Program-made: the position numbers and the translations under genes | DNA from: Vibrio splendidus | GTDB lineage: Bacteria > Pseudomonadota > Gammaproteobacteria > Enterobacterales > Vibrionaceae | Direction: 5' to 3' | Assembly (NCBI RefSeq): GCF_003345295.1 | Contig: NZ_CP031055.1 | Span: 1,984,001-2,048,000, forward strand | DNA length: 64,000 nucleotides | Notes under the pieces: generated by a model | Database searches by the model: none | Told to the model about the DNA's origin: nothing | The model's input: the letters and a program-made list of their open reading frames with translations, nothing else | Shown: positions 20,501 through 30,816 of the stretch, in pieces | Numbering within the stretch: position 1 is the first letter of the stretch | Layout: each line of letters starts with the position of its first letter

Positions 20501-21757
20501 AAAGAACTCGCCAGTTGGTTTAGGGCTACGACGACCAGAGGCATCTGCTGGTCCCAAAGCCATACGCTCTAATCGTATTTCTGATACATGACCATTTTCA
20601 TCGGCTATGTTTTCTGCCGGGTTGGTTAAGAAGTGGAATTTCACGCCTTCATGCTCAGCTTCTTCGATTTCGTAATCTTCTGCAGGCATCTCATCTCGAG
20701 TACGACGGTAGATCAGCGTGGTATCAGCGCCATCACGAACAGCAGTTCGAGCACAGTCAATCGCGGTATTACCACCACCGATCACTGCAACCTTTTTACC
20801 AGTGACATACTGCTGATCGGTCACGTAATCTTTCAGGTAATCGACGCCTAGGTAACAACCGCCAAGCTCGCTGCCCGGATAATTCATTTCAACCGCTTTC
20901 GATGCGCCAACGGCTAAACAAACCGCATCAAAATCGTTACTCAAATCAGACAGTGTAAAATCAACACCGAGCTTTTTATCACACTCTACCGACATCCCAT
21001 TACGACACATCAGTTCGATTTCTTTATCTAGAATCGACTTAGGTAAACGATATTCAGGGATACCGTAACGCAGCCAACCCCCCGCTTTGGGCATCGACTC
21101 ATAAACACTGACATCATAGCCTTCGTTAGATAGATAATAACCCGCAGTAAGACCACCGGGGCCACTACCGACGATTGCTACGTGCTTGCCTTTGTTTGGC
21201 TTCTTAGTTGGTATGTAGCTCTCTTGAGCGGCTAAATCTGCGTCGGCAGCGTGTCGTTTGAGTTGGCGAATCGCGATGGATTCATCGACCAAGTTGCGAC
21301 GACATTCCGTTTCACAGAAAGCAGGACATACTCGACCAATCGAAAGCGGCATTGGTAGTGTCTTTTTGATCACCTCTATCGCTTTGATGTGATCATTTCT
21401 CGCAATATGATGCAGGTAAGATTGGATATCGACCCCAGCAGGACACGCTGTTTGGCATGGCGCTTCACAATCGGCGTAATGATCGGTCATGATGCGGTTC
21501 AACGCGTCTTGCCGATGAATCGTTAACTGCTTTGACCGGGTGGTAATATTCAGCCCATTAGACACTTCAAGCTCACAAGAACGAGTGACACCAACGCCAT
21601 CAACTTCAACAACACACAAGTCACACGGTACTTTATCCGCTGTTTTGTTCAAACCACATAAAGATGGGATCTCTAAACCACATGTTTTTGCCGCTTCAAG
21701 AACGGTTTGTCCTTGCTCGACGATTCGATATTTCCCATCAATAACGATTTGAATCAT
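17528..21757 (-). CDS. Formate dehydrogenase alpha subunit fused to a glutamate-synthase-like flavin module
   Basis: 1409-residue multidomain cytoplasmic oxidoreductase. In order: a [2Fe-2S] ferredoxin domain (Cys ~34, 45, 48, 61); a GltD/dihydropyrimidine-dehydrogenase-like Fe-S domain (cysteines ~97-152); an FAD/NAD(P) pyridine nucleotide oxidoreductase (HVAIVGSGPGGLTAGYYLS at ~192; KVAVIGGGNTAIDCARTAV at ~322); two [4Fe-4S] ferredoxin clusters (CISCGQCIQAC ~641; CVQCGSCIQACP ~692); and a molybdopterin catalytic domain with its own Fe-S cluster (CTYCGVGC ~728). The Mo-ligand position reads ARLCHAST (Cys ~855), so this is a cysteine, not selenocysteine, enzyme. The probable reaction is NAD(P)-linked formate oxidation or its reverse in a single polypeptide. 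An AGG Shine-Dalgarno sequence precedes the ATG. Confidence 0.88.
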   Translation of the reverse strand: MIQIVIDGKYRIVEQGQTVLEAAKTCGLEIPSLCGLNKTADKVPCDLCVVEVDGVGVTRSCELEVSNGLNITTRSKQLTIHRQDALNRIMTDHYADCEAPCQTACPAGVDIQSYLHHIARNDHIKAIEVIKKTLPMPLSIGRVCPAFCETECRRNLVDESIAIRQLKRHAADADLAAQESYIPTKKPNKGKHVAIVGSGPGGLTAGYYLSNEGYDVSVYESMPKAGGWLRYGIPEYRLPKSILDKEIELMCRNGMSVECDKKLGVDFTLSDLSNDFDAVCLAVGASKAVEMNYPGSELGGCYLGVDYLKDYVTDQQYVTGKKVAVIGGGNTAIDCARTAVRDGADTTLIYRRTRDEMPAEDYEIEEAEHEGVKFHFLTNPAENIADENGHVSEIRLERMALGPADASGRRSPKPTGEFFVEAFDTVIAAVSQKPDLSFMDNEAIDIPLTRWNTADADPQTMHTGTGNIFSIGDFRRGPATAVEAVGDGRIAAQAIDRFFHGDMDNIPAKPFNSRKHKQLKAVDPEQYKSIQRMARKIMPELTPEQREQSFDEVETGFDNADAIAEAARCLECGCQANTDCDLRDYSTEYKATQTHPEYKIDVASNENWQAIRAEEAKVGLTRQKFAVDDSSEFIIFDANRCISCGQCIQACREQNVHGVLSFMNQSDGKPASRPECRPNFGADKTLMGDSNCVQCGSCIQACPTGAMVDARDRKQGDTDLLKKVDTICTYCGVGCKLTMHIDEQKNKIRYIEGGDSPVNEGMLCVKGRFGFDFVGSDARLTTPLIRKDGWLQPASWEEAIKLIADKFTAIKQGFGSNALAGFSSAKTTNEDNYAFQKFIRRELGTNNVDHCARLCHASTVTGLEASLGSGAMTNDIPSIKHSDVIFIIGSDTTSAHPIIGSHIKQAVRHGGARLIVADPKRIDIADHAELYLAHRPGTDVMLINGVMQQIIKHGWYDQDYIDDRVDGFDTLLQEVMSPSYSLDKVELVTGVKAEDIFAMARLIGTAERTAVYYSMGITQHTTGHDNVRSIANLQLLCGNIGIEGGGINPLRGQSNVQGACDMGALPNNLPGYQKVYNPIVRQKFAMEWGVSDLPAEAGLTLTEIIDGACHRDVRGLYVMGENPVLSDPNQAHVIEGLEALDFLVVQDIFLTETAQYADVVLPSCSFAEKSGHFTNTERRVQRINPAVNPPGDAKEDWVIIQMLANAMDGGWDYKTVADITNEIARVTPQYGGLRWENITVNGVQWPSNKNNPDGTRIMHQTQFTRGRGQMEAIPFRYAAELPDAEYPLVLTTGRILEQFHTGTMTRKTKGLDNLAGPRAMVSVHDAEALGISNGQMLKVSTRRGEIEIAAFVTKRMQKGVVFIPFHFVESPVNRLTTTATDPHAKIPEFKVAAVRIDPIRESEAETTEV

Positions 21758-21993
21758 ACCTAAGTCCTACCTTTACCTTTCGCACACGCGAGTTATCAAC
21801 AATTAAAATTTAAGTAATACAATATTATTAATATTATTAAACCTATGTCATTACCATACATTATTTGTGGTTTTGTGCGTGTGACCTCAAACAAGTTCCA
21901 TTGATAATAACCATAAGGTATGAGTGGTCTTATCAGTGTCGACGAGAGGATTAGACGGAAGGTGTTCAGTTGTAGAAATTAGATTCAAGGTAC

Positions 21994-22020
21994 AAAAAAG
22001 CCCCTAATGATTAGGGGCTT
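21994..22020 (-). terminator. Terminator of the cmoM-mukFEB operon
   Basis: AAGCCCCTA / TAGGGGCTT stem followed by TTTTG on the minus strand, about 90 bp past the mukB stop. Confidence 0.88.
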
Positions 22021-22060
22021 TGAACAAATATCATTGAGTCACTTTCGAGCTTATAGGTGC

Positions 22061-22120
22061 GCTATCAAGGTTATAGCTCAGCTATCAAGGTTATAACTCG
22101 GCTATCAAAGTTATTGCTCA
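22061..22120 (-). repeat. Three 20-bp tandem repeats spanning the mukB stop codon
   Basis: GCTATCAAGGTTATAGCTCA, then a copy with four or fewer substitutions, then GCTATCAAAGTTATTGCTCA. The third copy contains the mukB stop (22111-22113) and the last two sense codons; the other two lie in the 3' untranslated region. Confidence 0.85.
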
Positions 22121-25100
22121 GTTTCTTCGATAAGCTCTTGAACTGGAGATGCTGGTTTGTTTTGAGCAAAACCACGCAAGCCAACTACGTGAACGTGTTC
22201 GTGGTCTTTGAAGACCTTACGAACCAGTTTGTAGGTTGTACCTTTCTCTGGGCTAATGTTTTCAGGTGCTGCAATCAGAAGTTGCATACCCAAGCGGTCA
22301 CACAGTTCAAACAGCGTAGAGATCGACTTAGAATCCAGACGTGCTGCTTCATCAAGGAACAACAAACGACATGGAACGATGTCTTTACTGCGAAGTCGAC
22401 GAGATTCCTCTTCCCAGCTCTGAATAACCATCAATAGGATTGACTGACCCGTACCGATCGCCTCACCCGTAGACAGTGCGCCCGATTCCGCTTGTAACCA
22501 ACCATCTGAACCACGGTTAACTTCAACACTCAGCTCTAGGTAGTTACGGTAATCAAGTAGCTCTTCACCCAGAACTTGCGGAGAACGTTGACCCATATCG
22601 ATATGCGGGTTCACTCGTTGGAACAACTTCGCCATCGCTTCTGAGAAGGTAAAGCGCGTTGATTCAAACAAGTCTTTGTGTTGCTCTTGTTGAGTCGCTA
22701 GCCCTGATAGCAAGATCTCGTGGCTTTCACGGATCTTAACGTTCAGACGTACGCCTTTAACCTGACCAAAGTAAATGTTAGACAAACCTTGGTTCAGCAT
22801 TCGAATACGGTTCTGCTCACGCTGAATCGTTTTCTTGATGATACTTGCTACGGACTCAGAGCTGATTGCCAGGCGATTTTCACGCTGCGTCAATTCTTCT
22901 GTTAGTCGAGCTAGCTCAACTTCCATCTCTTCGATAGCTTCAACCGGATCATCCGTACGAATAATATCCTGACGAATACGCTCGCGAAGGTGTTGGTAAA
23001 CCGCAATGTAGAACAAAACCTTACGTTCTGGATGCGCGTTGTCTTCAGAGAGACGCAGCGAATCACGTAGGTCGTCATTGTCAGCGACAGCCAGACGTAG
23101 CGCACCCAGTGATTTATCCGACATAGAGCGAAGTTCGCCCGCCGTTAGGTAAGCCAGTTCACGCTTGTGTAAACGACGTTCAACGTCATTCTCACGAGCT
23201 AAACGAAGTACTGAACACCAACCCGCTTTTGCTGCAACTACGAAGGTACGAAGCTCTGTATACTCTTTCTGAACTTTCTTAAGACGCTTAGCCAGTGCTT
23301 TCATCTCAAGTTCAGTTGATGTAATCGTACGCTCGTATTCGCTCTTACGCCCACGAGAAGTATGCAGACGTTCGTGCAGTTCATCGCGACGACGTACAGC
23401 ACGTTCTTCAGCGCCTTCATCAGCATTTACGCCAAACTCTTGTAGCTCTTGTTTGAACTCTTGAACCGTTTCTTGTTTCGCTTGATGTGAGCTCTTCAGT
23501 GCTGCCAATACTTGGTTGTACTGGTTCATCTGTTCACGAGCTTGTTTCAAGCCATCACGGCCTTTAGTTCGAGCTTGTTCAGCTTGAACCAATTTCGCTT
23601 TTAATTGCTCGCTCAGTTCGCTGCTCTTGTTTAGAAGATCAACAGAATCCGCATAGGCAAAGTAGTGACGACGTTCAATCAAGTCAGACAGAGCAAACAC
23701 TTTACCTTTCAGGCTTTGTAGAGCTTGGTCAGCTTGTTGGTATTGTGCTTCTAGTGTCTCGAACTGTTCAGGGTCTGCGTCTAGTGCAGAAACGATCTGC
23801 TCTAAAGACGCCAGTGCCTTGCCATGGTTGTTCAAGTACGACTTAGCTTCGCTCAAGCGCTCTAGTTGCGCTTCTAATTCAGCTAGGCGTTCAGCCAATG
23901 TTTCGTCTTCTAAAATACGAACCATTGGTGCTAATTTGTCTAGCGCACCTAATGCCTGCTTGCTTTGTAGTAGCTGACTACGTTGCTGTTGCTCTTTAGA
24001 ATTTAATTCAGCCAAAGAACGTACAATCTGGTTACGCTTGTCACGAATAGACACTAGTGCCTGTTCAGGGTCAGCGTTAAACGCAACGTGTAGGTGCTTA
24101 GCAACAAAGCTATTGAATGCTTGGTATAGGCGATTCAGCTTTTGTGCATCAAACGCCGCTTTCGCGTGGTTTTCCACAACAACATCACGCTCTTCACGCA
24201 ATTTCTCTAATCGTTGTTCACGAGCCGCACGGCCAAACAGAGGAATCTCAGGGAAACGAGAGTAACGCATTTGGCGATCGTTCAGCTGAACACACACCGC
24301 GCCCTCTAACTCATCAGCATTGAATGAGCTGTCATCAAATGCATCGACATCGCCTTCAAGGATGTAAAGGTCATCTGGACAATCATCAAGATCCACCAGC
24401 TTCTCTTTAATACCATCAAGATCTGACACAACAATCGCATGACGAGCCGGGCCGTACATCGCACTGAAATACGGTGCATCACCAATGGTAATGTCGTCAT
24501 ATATTTCAGAAAGCAGAACGCCACCCAGTGTATCCGCTAAACCTTTCAAACGAGGATCGTTAGAGCCACCCGGAGAAGCTAAGCGTTCAATCTCTTGCTC
24601 AAGTTCAGAACGACGCGTCGCCAATTGATCTTTCGCTACCGCTTGAGACTTTTCGTCTTCAAGCACTTGCTGCATTTGAGTCATTACTGCTTGGCTATCT
24701 TCTAGCTCAGCATCTGTTTGATCTCTTAGGGCTTCAAGTGCGTCGTTCGCCGTGATCCACGCTGGAGCAATAGACTCAAGTTTTTGAATCTCTTGGTCGT
24801 GGTTTTGTTGCACACGACGTTGCTCACTCTTCGCTTCACGCAGCTCTTCTTGAGCGTACTCAAGAGACTCGATCTGCATTGCATGGCGTTCACGTTCTTC
24901 ATCGAAAACCGCTTCGTCAGTCAGTGAGATGTTGTGGTGCTTTTGGTATTCAGTCGCAAGCTCTTTTGCTTGACGCTGCTGCGCCACATCACGAGCCATG
25001 TCGCGGTGCTGAGCACGCCACTGTTGTTCGTTTTCAACAACGTGTTTTGCGTTACGGCCTTTTTCTAAAGCTTGCTTAGCACTGTTAGATGCTTCTTTAC

Positions 25101-26571
25101 GCTCAACGTCACCAACGATGCTTTTAACAAGAGCGAGCGCTTTGTCGAACTGCGCAGACGCAGCAGAAGACATGTCTAGTTTATGCTTAGTCGACAGTAA
25201 CGTTTGAGTGCTTGATTCTTCTTGTGCTTTTAGCTCAGAAACCAGAGTTAATGCGCTTTCTGCAGTAATAGACTCATCACCAAGTAGCTGCTTAGTTTTC
25301 TCTAATGCTTGAACCGCTTGTTGGTATTGCAATGCTCGAGTTTGCTGAACATCCAACGCTTGTTGGTAGTCAGCAAGCTGAGTTTTCAGGCTATCCACTT
25401 CTTCTTCAGTAATGGTTGCCTGCTCTTCAGCAAGAAGTACTCGCTCTTGAGCTTCTTCAACCACCATCATCTGCTCTTCTAGGCGCTCACTAAGCTCTTC
25501 TAGATCTTCGCTATAGCGAGCAATTTTCTCTTGCTGGCGAAGTGCAGTTTGAACCAACTGAAGATGATCCGAAGCCGCTTGGTAATCTTGCTCTAATGCC
25601 GACTCTTGATCCACCAGCAGCTCGAGTTCTTCTTGAACGCGGTTTAACAGGTTATTTTGGTCAAGCAAAGTTTCGCGAGAGCCAAACAGTTCACCACGGA
25701 ACTTCATGGTTTGATCAAGCTTATTACGACGATCATTCGCATGGCGCATGTAGTCTGCTGCCACGTAATTGGTCGATTCCGTGATCAAGTGTTTAAACAA
25801 GTCACGATCCGACTGAGTCGTTTTGATCGCTTCTAACGTCAGACGGTTTTCGCGCAATGCTGATTCCATATCTTGGAACGCTTTCTTCACACCGCCATTT
25901 TGCGGTAGAAGGTAATCACGCAAAGAACGCGTAATTGCACTTGAGATACCACCGTACAATGATGCTTCGATGAGACGGTAAAATTTAGAACGATCGCTGC
26001 TGTTACGCAGTTTCTTCGGTAACACACCGTACTCAAACATTTGCGAGTGGTAATCAACGATTGAAGAAAATGCTTTAAAGTGAGCACCCTCGTATTGAGC
26101 TACCGCAGCTTTTACATCGTTCAACTGACACACGCGAGCATGGCTGTCTGAAACATTTTGAATCAACACATCCGTTGGTTTCACATGACTTGGGAGGCCT
26201 TGGATAACAAACGGTTTGATGTCTACTTTCTTGTCACGACCGGCAACTTGCTGCAGTTTTACCGCAAACAATAGGCGTTGGTTACGAGAGTTCACAACAT
26301 CTAACGCGGCATAACATGCGCCAGGTTGAAGCTTACCGTAAAGGCCTTTATCGCGTGATGACTGCGAGCTACCCGCTTCCGTTGTATTACGGAAATGCAG
26401 AAGGCCTTGGTCAGGGATTAATGCTGTGATGAATGCCGCCATTGTGGTCGACTTACCTGCACCGTTACCGCCAGAAAGCGTTGTAACCAATCCATCAATA
26501 TCAAAAGTGCGAGCAAAGAAGCCGTTCCAATTGATCATGGTTAATGATTGATACTTGCCTCTTTCAATCAT
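22111..26571 (-). CDS. mukB: MukB, SMC-like condensin ATPase
   Basis: Chromosome-organising SMC-type protein, 1486 residues, the family's normal length. The head has Walker [15 protein letters not shown] near residues 34-47. Long coiled coils flank a hinge region around residues 650-780 ([20 protein letters not shown]). The C-terminal head has the signature [20 protein letters not shown] and Walker [12 protein letters not shown]. It overlaps mukE by 4 bases (ATGA). A 20-bp tandem repeat covers the stop codon. Confidence 0.98.
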   Translation of the reverse strand: MIERGKYQSLTMINWNGFFARTFDIDGLVTTLSGGNGAGKSTTMAAFITALIPDQGLLHFRNTTEAGSSQSSRDKGLYGKLQPGACYAALDVVNSRNQRLLFAVKLQQVAGRDKKVDIKPFVIQGLPSHVKPTDVLIQNVSDSHARVCQLNDVKAAVAQYEGAHFKAFSSIVDYHSQMFEYGVLPKKLRNSSDRSKFYRLIEASLYGGISSAITRSLRDYLLPQNGGVKKAFQDMESALRENRLTLEAIKTTQSDRDLFKHLITESTNYVAADYMRHANDRRNKLDQTMKFRGELFGSRETLLDQNNLLNRVQEELELLVDQESALEQDYQAASDHLQLVQTALRQQEKIARYSEDLEELSERLEEQMMVVEEAQERVLLAEEQATITEEEVDSLKTQLADYQQALDVQQTRALQYQQAVQALEKTKQLLGDESITAESALTLVSELKAQEESSTQTLLSTKHKLDMSSAASAQFDKALALVKSIVGDVERKEASNSAKQALEKGRNAKHVVENEQQWRAQHRDMARDVAQQRQAKELATEYQKHHNISLTDEAVFDEERERHAMQIESLEYAQEELREAKSEQRRVQQNHDQEIQKLESIAPAWITANDALEALRDQTDAELEDSQAVMTQMQQVLEDEKSQAVAKDQLATRRSELEQEIERLASPGGSNDPRLKGLADTLGGVLLSEIYDDITIGDAPYFSAMYGPARHAIVVSDLDGIKEKLVDLDDCPDDLYILEGDVDAFDDSSFNADELEGAVCVQLNDRQMRYSRFPEIPLFGRAAREQRLEKLREERDVVVENHAKAAFDAQKLNRLYQAFNSFVAKHLHVAFNADPEQALVSIRDKRNQIVRSLAELNSKEQQQRSQLLQSKQALGALDKLAPMVRILEDETLAERLAELEAQLERLSEAKSYLNNHGKALASLEQIVSALDADPEQFETLEAQYQQADQALQSLKGKVFALSDLIERRHYFAYADSVDLLNKSSELSEQLKAKLVQAEQARTKGRDGLKQAREQMNQYNQVLAALKSSHQAKQETVQEFKQELQEFGVNADEGAEERAVRRRDELHERLHTSRGRKSEYERTITSTELEMKALAKRLKKVQKEYTELRTFVVAAKAGWCSVLRLARENDVERRLHKRELAYLTAGELRSMSDKSLGALRLAVADNDDLRDSLRLSEDNAHPERKVLFYIAVYQHLRERIRQDIIRTDDPVEAIEEMEVELARLTEELTQRENRLAISSESVASIIKKTIQREQNRIRMLNQGLSNIYFGQVKGVRLNVKIRESHEILLSGLATQQEQHKDLFESTRFTFSEAMAKLFQRVNPHIDMGQRSPQVLGEELLDYRNYLELSVEVNRGSDGWLQAESGALSTGEAIGTGQSILLMVIQSWEEESRRLRSKDIVPCRLLFLDEAARLDSKSISTLFELCDRLGMQLLIAAPENISPEKGTTYKLVRKVFKDHEHVHVVGLRGFAQNKPASPVQELIEETEQ

Positions 26572-27374
26572 GCTTCACCTTCTACTTTTGTTTGTTCGCC
26601 ATCGTTCGACTCTAAGTCAAAGTCAGCTTGATCGTTAAAAATGTCTTGTTGACCGTTTTCGTCTACATCTGCTTCTAGTTCTGATACCGCTTCTGCTTGT
26701 TCTTCATTCAACAAGCTGCCTTGGTTAGGTTCTTGGGTATGAACCACAGCTTCACCATCACGGATAAGACGTAATTGCGCTTCTTTCATATCGTCGCCAA
26801 CACGAACGTCAGCGCCAAAGCGGAATACCGCTTCGCTGATACGGAACTTGCCGGTTTCACCAATCGCAATCAGCATGCCGATACGGCGTAAACGACGCAA
26901 AGAAGTACGTACTTTTTCAAAGAGCTTTTCTTTGTCTAAGTCAGAACCAGATGCGCGGTTCGTTGCTAGCTTCATGAGCTTTTTCTCATCCGCTAACGAC
27001 ATCAATTCATCAAACAGTTCTTGATTGGTGAAGATACCTTCATGAGCAAGACGTTCTGGGCTTAGGTATAAGAAACACAACACCTTACCAACCAGCATGT
27101 CTAGCTCAGACAACACACTACGGCCAATCAGAGATGTAGAACGCGGACGCAGGTAGAAGAAACCTTCAGGCGCTTTCACCAGTTCCGTGTTGTAGCGTTG
27201 GTAAAAATGCTGTAGTTCAACTTCAAAATCAGAAAGCAACGCATGGTTGTCTAGGTCTTCTGTTGAAACATGCTTACCTGAACGGAGCATGCTGTCTAGC
27301 GCAGGGAACAACGGGTTCGCTATCGCTTTTACCAGTTTCTCTGGCATGTAATCATCAGTACTTGTTAATGACAT
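26568..27374 (-). CDS. mukE: MukE, condensin subunit
   Basis: Winged-helix kite subunit that joins MukF and MukB. With the ATG at 27374 ([20 protein letters not shown]) the protein has 268 residues and aligns with the E. coli N-terminus. A start at 27392 is possible but less supported. The core includes [20 protein letters not shown] and [20 protein letters not shown]. An acidic low-complexity tail (about 225-268) is longer than in E. coli. It overlaps mukF by 20 bases and mukB by 4. Confidence 0.95.
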   Translation of the reverse strand: MSLTSTDDYMPEKLVKAIANPLFPALDSMLRSGKHVSTEDLDNHALLSDFEVELQHFYQRYNTELVKAPEGFFYLRPRSTSLIGRSVLSELDMLVGKVLCFLYLSPERLAHEGIFTNQELFDELMSLADEKKLMKLATNRASGSDLDKEKLFEKVRTSLRRLRRIGMLIAIGETGKFRISEAVFRFGADVRVGDDMKEAQLRLIRDGEAVVHTQEPNQGSLLNEEQAEAVSELEADVDENGQQDIFNDQADFDLESNDGEQTKVEGEA

Positions 27375-28692
27375 TTGCTTGTACCTTTGCACCGAAATCG
27401 TTGATTGCCTGCCAATCCGGCTGAATAGCCTGATAGTCAGACTCTGAGTAACCTAAGCGCACGGCTTGGTCGACAACAATTCTGGCTAAATCAAAATGGT
27501 GTGTGCGAGGGTGTGCTGCGAGGTAATCGCGTAGCACAAGGCCAAGGTCAATTGGCGCGCCTTGCTGTTTGTGAGCTTTTAACATCTCTGCAATTCGTTC
27601 TGAAAGCAGATCATTCACTTGCTCAAATTCTTCGTACTCAACGTCGATTGGCGCTTGTCCCATCACTTCATCATCACGAAGCACGAGCGCTTCATCACGA
27701 AGATCGGTCAGCTTCTCAGCATCGGCGTAAGTCAATAACCAAGGTGCATCAAAGTAGTCTGTGACTGACTGACGCAAGCGTTGGCTAAAGGCACGGTTTT
27801 TATCCATATCGATCGCGGTACGGATAAATTTGTGAACATGGCGGTCGTAGCCGATCCACAAGTCGATTGCTTGCTGACCCCAACTGGTGATTCGGTCAAG
27901 CTTCATTTGTAAACCGAACAGGGTTTCGCCAACGAACTCGAGTTCATCGTCACCGTAAACAATTTCTTGAATATCGAGGATCTGGGTTTGCAGTTCATCA
28001 CCCGCCGCTTGCAAGGTATCTTGCAATTCTTTTAGCGTCGCAGAAGTTTCTGATAGCAAAGCTTCACAGTTATTAATCGCTTCTCGCCAGTCCTTATTTA
28101 AAAGGTCGGCAATTTGCTGCTTAACGGTTTGTTGCTGCTCATCCATAACACGTTGGTTAAGATCAATCTGATCGAAAATTTCACCGACTGAATATTTGAG
28201 CACGCCGTAAACGTTCTTTTTCCAATGCCCCGGAGTTCCGCCCTTCTGCGCAGCTTCAATGGCTTTTGCCATCTCATCGGCAACCATAGAAAGCTGAATA
28301 GACAGTTTTAATTTAGAGAACTGACGGTGACGTAAGTAATAATCAGAGATACCAACGGCCAACGGTGATAAGCGGTAGATGCTCGCACCATCGGTGATTT
28401 CACTGGTAAAGCGGCTGATCAACTTCTGTTTAACTAGCTCATTGATGGCATTGTTGGCACGAAACGCAGACGCTTCGCCAGTATCTTCAAACAGTCGAGT
28501 GACAATGGTAAATGCATCGTGCAGTTCACCTTCGCCCAACTCTTCATCGAACCTTTCATTGCTTAGTACTGCGATAGCAATTAAAAATGCTAAACGCTCT
28601 GGTGGCAAGTTTAATGAAAAATCATGCTGCTTGACCCAGCCCACCAACTCATCAATTGGCTGCTCTTCGGCAGTTTGAGTCATTTCACTCAT
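27355..28692 (-). CDS. mukF: MukF, condensin kleisin subunit
   Basis: Kleisin of the MukBEF complex, 445 residues. The N-terminal winged-helix dimerisation domain contains [20 protein letters not shown] and [20 protein letters not shown] helical middle ([22 protein letters not shown] region, about 150-290) and a C-terminal winged helix that binds the MukB head follow. It begins the muk gene run, 125 bp after cmoM, and its 3' end overlaps mukE. Confidence 0.97.
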   Translation of the reverse strand: MSEMTQTAEEQPIDELVGWVKQHDFSLNLPPERLAFLIAIAVLSNERFDEELGEGELHDAFTIVTRLFEDTGEASAFRANNAINELVKQKLISRFTSEITDGASIYRLSPLAVGISDYYLRHRQFSKLKLSIQLSMVADEMAKAIEAAQKGGTPGHWKKNVYGVLKYSVGEIFDQIDLNQRVMDEQQQTVKQQIADLLNKDWREAINNCEALLSETSATLKELQDTLQAAGDELQTQILDIQEIVYGDDELEFVGETLFGLQMKLDRITSWGQQAIDLWIGYDRHVHKFIRTAIDMDKNRAFSQRLRQSVTDYFDAPWLLTYADAEKLTDLRDEALVLRDDEVMGQAPIDVEYEEFEQVNDLLSERIAEMLKAHKQQGAPIDLGLVLRDYLAAHPRTHHFDLARIVVDQAVRLGYSESDYQAIQPDWQAINDFGAKVQANVINKY

Positions 28693-28817
28693 TGTGGTTC
28701 CTGTTACTGTTCTTCGTCATATCGAACGTATTAGATATGACGCCTATTTCTTTATGACGCGGGCTTGTTACGATTGCATAGCGCATGTTGTGGCTTCTTT
28801 TACCACATTCACCGCTG

Positions 28818-29603
28818 TTATTGCGCAGGTTTTTGAGCCCAAACGTGAATATAACGGCCTAGCGACAGATATGGCTCTTGGCGACATAGCTGTTTTTCTA
28901 GTTCCAATACATCTTCAAATTGGTAATCACCCATGTACTCCATATTACCTATGTAGTCACTGAAAGAGCGAATGCCTGATTTACCACAGATTTCTAGACC
29001 AGCGTCTTCTATCCATTGATAAACCTCTTCCGGCTTCAAGCCTTTTTGTGGTTGCAGCTTAAACCGTTTTCGATGTGGCATCCCATTCAATACATGAGGA
29101 ATGTTGCCACAAATCACATTTTTCAGGACTAATCCGTGGTGGTTGTAAAACATTATCGAGGCAACGCCACCCGGTTTAACTTGTTCAAGCAATAAATCAA
29201 GCGTCTCTTTAGGATCGGCTAACCATTCCATTACGGCATGAAACATCACAAAATCGACTTTTTCATCGAGATGTTCTGCGACTTTTTGTACCGGAGAATG
29301 GATGAATCGATATTGATCTAACAAACCCGCTTCACTGATACTTTCTTCTGCTAGCTTCAGCATTTCAGAAGAGAGGTCGCAAAGAGAAACGTTATGCCCA
29401 AGCGACGCAATTTTTTGCGACATCTGCGCAAGGCCGCCTCCAGCATCAAGCACATGCAGCGGCGAAGCTGATTGCTCAAATTTGCTCAAAGCTTGTTCTA
29501 AATCTTCCCATACGATGAACTGACGGATCTCTCCTTTGTCAGAGCCGTAAATGTTTTTTGCAAATTTGTGGGCAATATCGTCGAAATTACGGTCTTCAGT
29601 CAC
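28818..29603 (-). CDS. cmoM: CmoM, tRNA cmo5U34 methyltransferase (formerly SmtA)
   Basis: SAM-dependent methyltransferase that methylates cmo5U34 to mcmo5U34 in a subset of tRNAs. It has 261 residues. The start MTEDRNFDDIAHKFAKNIYG, SAM loop VLDAGGGLAQMSQKIA, FHAVMEWLADP and SIMFYNHHGLVLKN are characteristic of the family. It precedes mukF as in E. coli (smtA-mukFEB). With CmoA and CmoB also in this window, the pathway is complete. Confidence 0.96.
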   Translation of the reverse strand: MTEDRNFDDIAHKFAKNIYGSDKGEIRQFIVWEDLEQALSKFEQSASPLHVLDAGGGLAQMSQKIASLGHNVSLCDLSSEMLKLAEESISEAGLLDQYRFIHSPVQKVAEHLDEKVDFVMFHAVMEWLADPKETLDLLLEQVKPGGVASIMFYNHHGLVLKNVICGNIPHVLNGMPHRKRFKLQPQKGLKPEEVYQWIEDAGLEICGKSGIRSFSDYIGNMEYMGDYQFEDVLELEKQLCRQEPYLSLGRYIHVWAQKPAQ

Positions 29604-29718
29604 GGCTACTTGAGTTATTATGTCCTATCGTGCCTGCTATTCTGTCACAGGAATTTCAGGAATAAAGAGGCGATGTCTCTTTTTACTACTAAGTGATGTT
29701 TTTTCGGACTATTCGGAT

Positions 29719-30573
29719 ATGTTTGAGCTGAAAAAAGTAGTGTCTTCGTTACTGATGCCACTGCCAGCAATGTTAATTCTCGCTTTTCTGGGTTTAGCCC
29801 TAGTGATGTTTACTACCAAAAGGAAGACGGGTTGCCTAATCACCCTTTCAGCCCTCTGTGGTATTTTCCTCATCGCTTTCCAGCCCGTTTCTAGTCAACT
29901 TTTAATGCCAATGGAAAGGCAACACACCGCTTTTTTACCTGTCGATGAAACCGTCGATTACGTGATGGTTCTCGGAAGTGGCCACGTCGTAGACGACCAA
30001 ATCCCACCAACATCTGAGCTTAGTCGCACCGGTCTTATGCGTTTAAGTGAAGGGATTCGTATTCTACGCCTTTACCCTGGTGCAAAACTCATTTTGTCTG
30101 GCTATGGCGCAGGCACTGAAGTGAGCAATGCTAGAATGATGGCCAAAGTTGCGTTGGCACTAGGTGTCTCAAAGCCCGATATCATTCTGCTTGAAACAGC
30201 AAAAGACACTTGGGAAGAAGCCCGCCAAGCCGCTGCGTTCGTTAAAAATAAAAGAATGGTACTGGTAACTTCCGCTAGCCATATGACTCGCGCATTGAAT
30301 GAATTCCATGCTGCCGGCATGAGGCCATTACCAGCACCAACCAACTACCTTGCACAAGAAGGGATTGTTGAACCTTGGAATAAGTACATGCCTAAAGCTC
30401 TTTACCTTGAGCAAACTGAGCGTTACTGGCACGAAACAATGGGGTTGATGTGGCAAAGCCTGCGTGATTGGCTTGATACAAGCAATGACACCGTTGAAGA
30501 ACCCATTGTTATTCCTGAAACATCTCGCTTAGTTGAAGATGACGGTGGTATTTCTGCGGCGCAGCCTCAATAA
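29719..30573 (+). CDS. elyC: ElyC (YcbC), envelope biogenesis factor
   Basis: DUF218-family inner-membrane protein implicated in peptidoglycan and undecaprenyl-carrier metabolism in E. coli. With the ATG at 29719 (MFELKKVVSSLLMPLPAMLI) it has 284 residues and matches the family N-terminus; an upstream in-frame ATG at 29620 would add 33 unrelated residues. Two N-terminal hydrophobic segments are followed by the DUF218 core YVMVLGSGHVVDDQIPPTSE, GAKLILSGYG, TWEEARQAAAFV and VLVTSASHMTRAL. It is divergent from cmoM. Confidence 0.93.
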   Translation: MFELKKVVSSLLMPLPAMLILAFLGLALVMFTTKRKTGCLITLSALCGIFLIAFQPVSSQLLMPMERQHTAFLPVDETVDYVMVLGSGHVVDDQIPPTSELSRTGLMRLSEGIRILRLYPGAKLILSGYGAGTEVSNARMMAKVALALGVSKPDIILLETAKDTWEEARQAAAFVKNKRMVLVTSASHMTRALNEFHAAGMRPLPAPTNYLAQEGIVEPWNKYMPKALYLEQTERYWHETMGLMWQSLRDWLDTSNDTVEEPIVIPETSRLVEDDGGISAAQPQ

Positions 30574-30603
30574 ACTCAGCCGAATCAGTAAACTGAATTT
30601 TAT

Positions 30604-30675
30604 CAGTAGACATAATCTTACCTGTAGACATAGCCTTATCTGTAGACATAGCCTTATCTGTAGACTCGGCCAGAT
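30604..30675 (+). repeat. Four 18-bp tandem repeats downstream of elyC
   Basis: Units CAGTAGACATAATCTTAC, CTGTAGACATAGCCTTAT (twice, identical) and CTGTAGACTCGGCCAGAT. They lie between the elyC stop and the terminator at 30740. Confidence 0.85.
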
Positions 30676-30739
30676 AGGCAAGACTGATTAACCAAGTAAT
30701 TTGCAGGTTTCCAGTTCATAAACAGTAAAAGCTAAGTAA

Positions 30740-30772
30740 TAAAAAAGCCGAGACATCAATGATGTCTCGACT
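30740..30772 (-). terminator. Terminator of torR (possibly bidirectional)
   Basis: CGAGACATCA / TGATGTCTCG stem followed on the minus strand by CTTTTTTATT; on the plus strand by CTTTTACG. Confidence 0.88.
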
Positions 30773-30816
30773 TTTACGTTTAAATATCGTTGTTGATTGG
30801 TCACTCCCGAAGGAAA

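Noticed and set aside
19894..20591. Several open frames opposite the formate dehydrogenase gene
   Set aside because: They are antisense shadows with no domain, promoter or ribosome-binding evidence.
29620..29718. N-terminal extension of elyC
   Set aside because: The 33 extra residues do not match the ElyC family, whose start fits the ATG at 29719.
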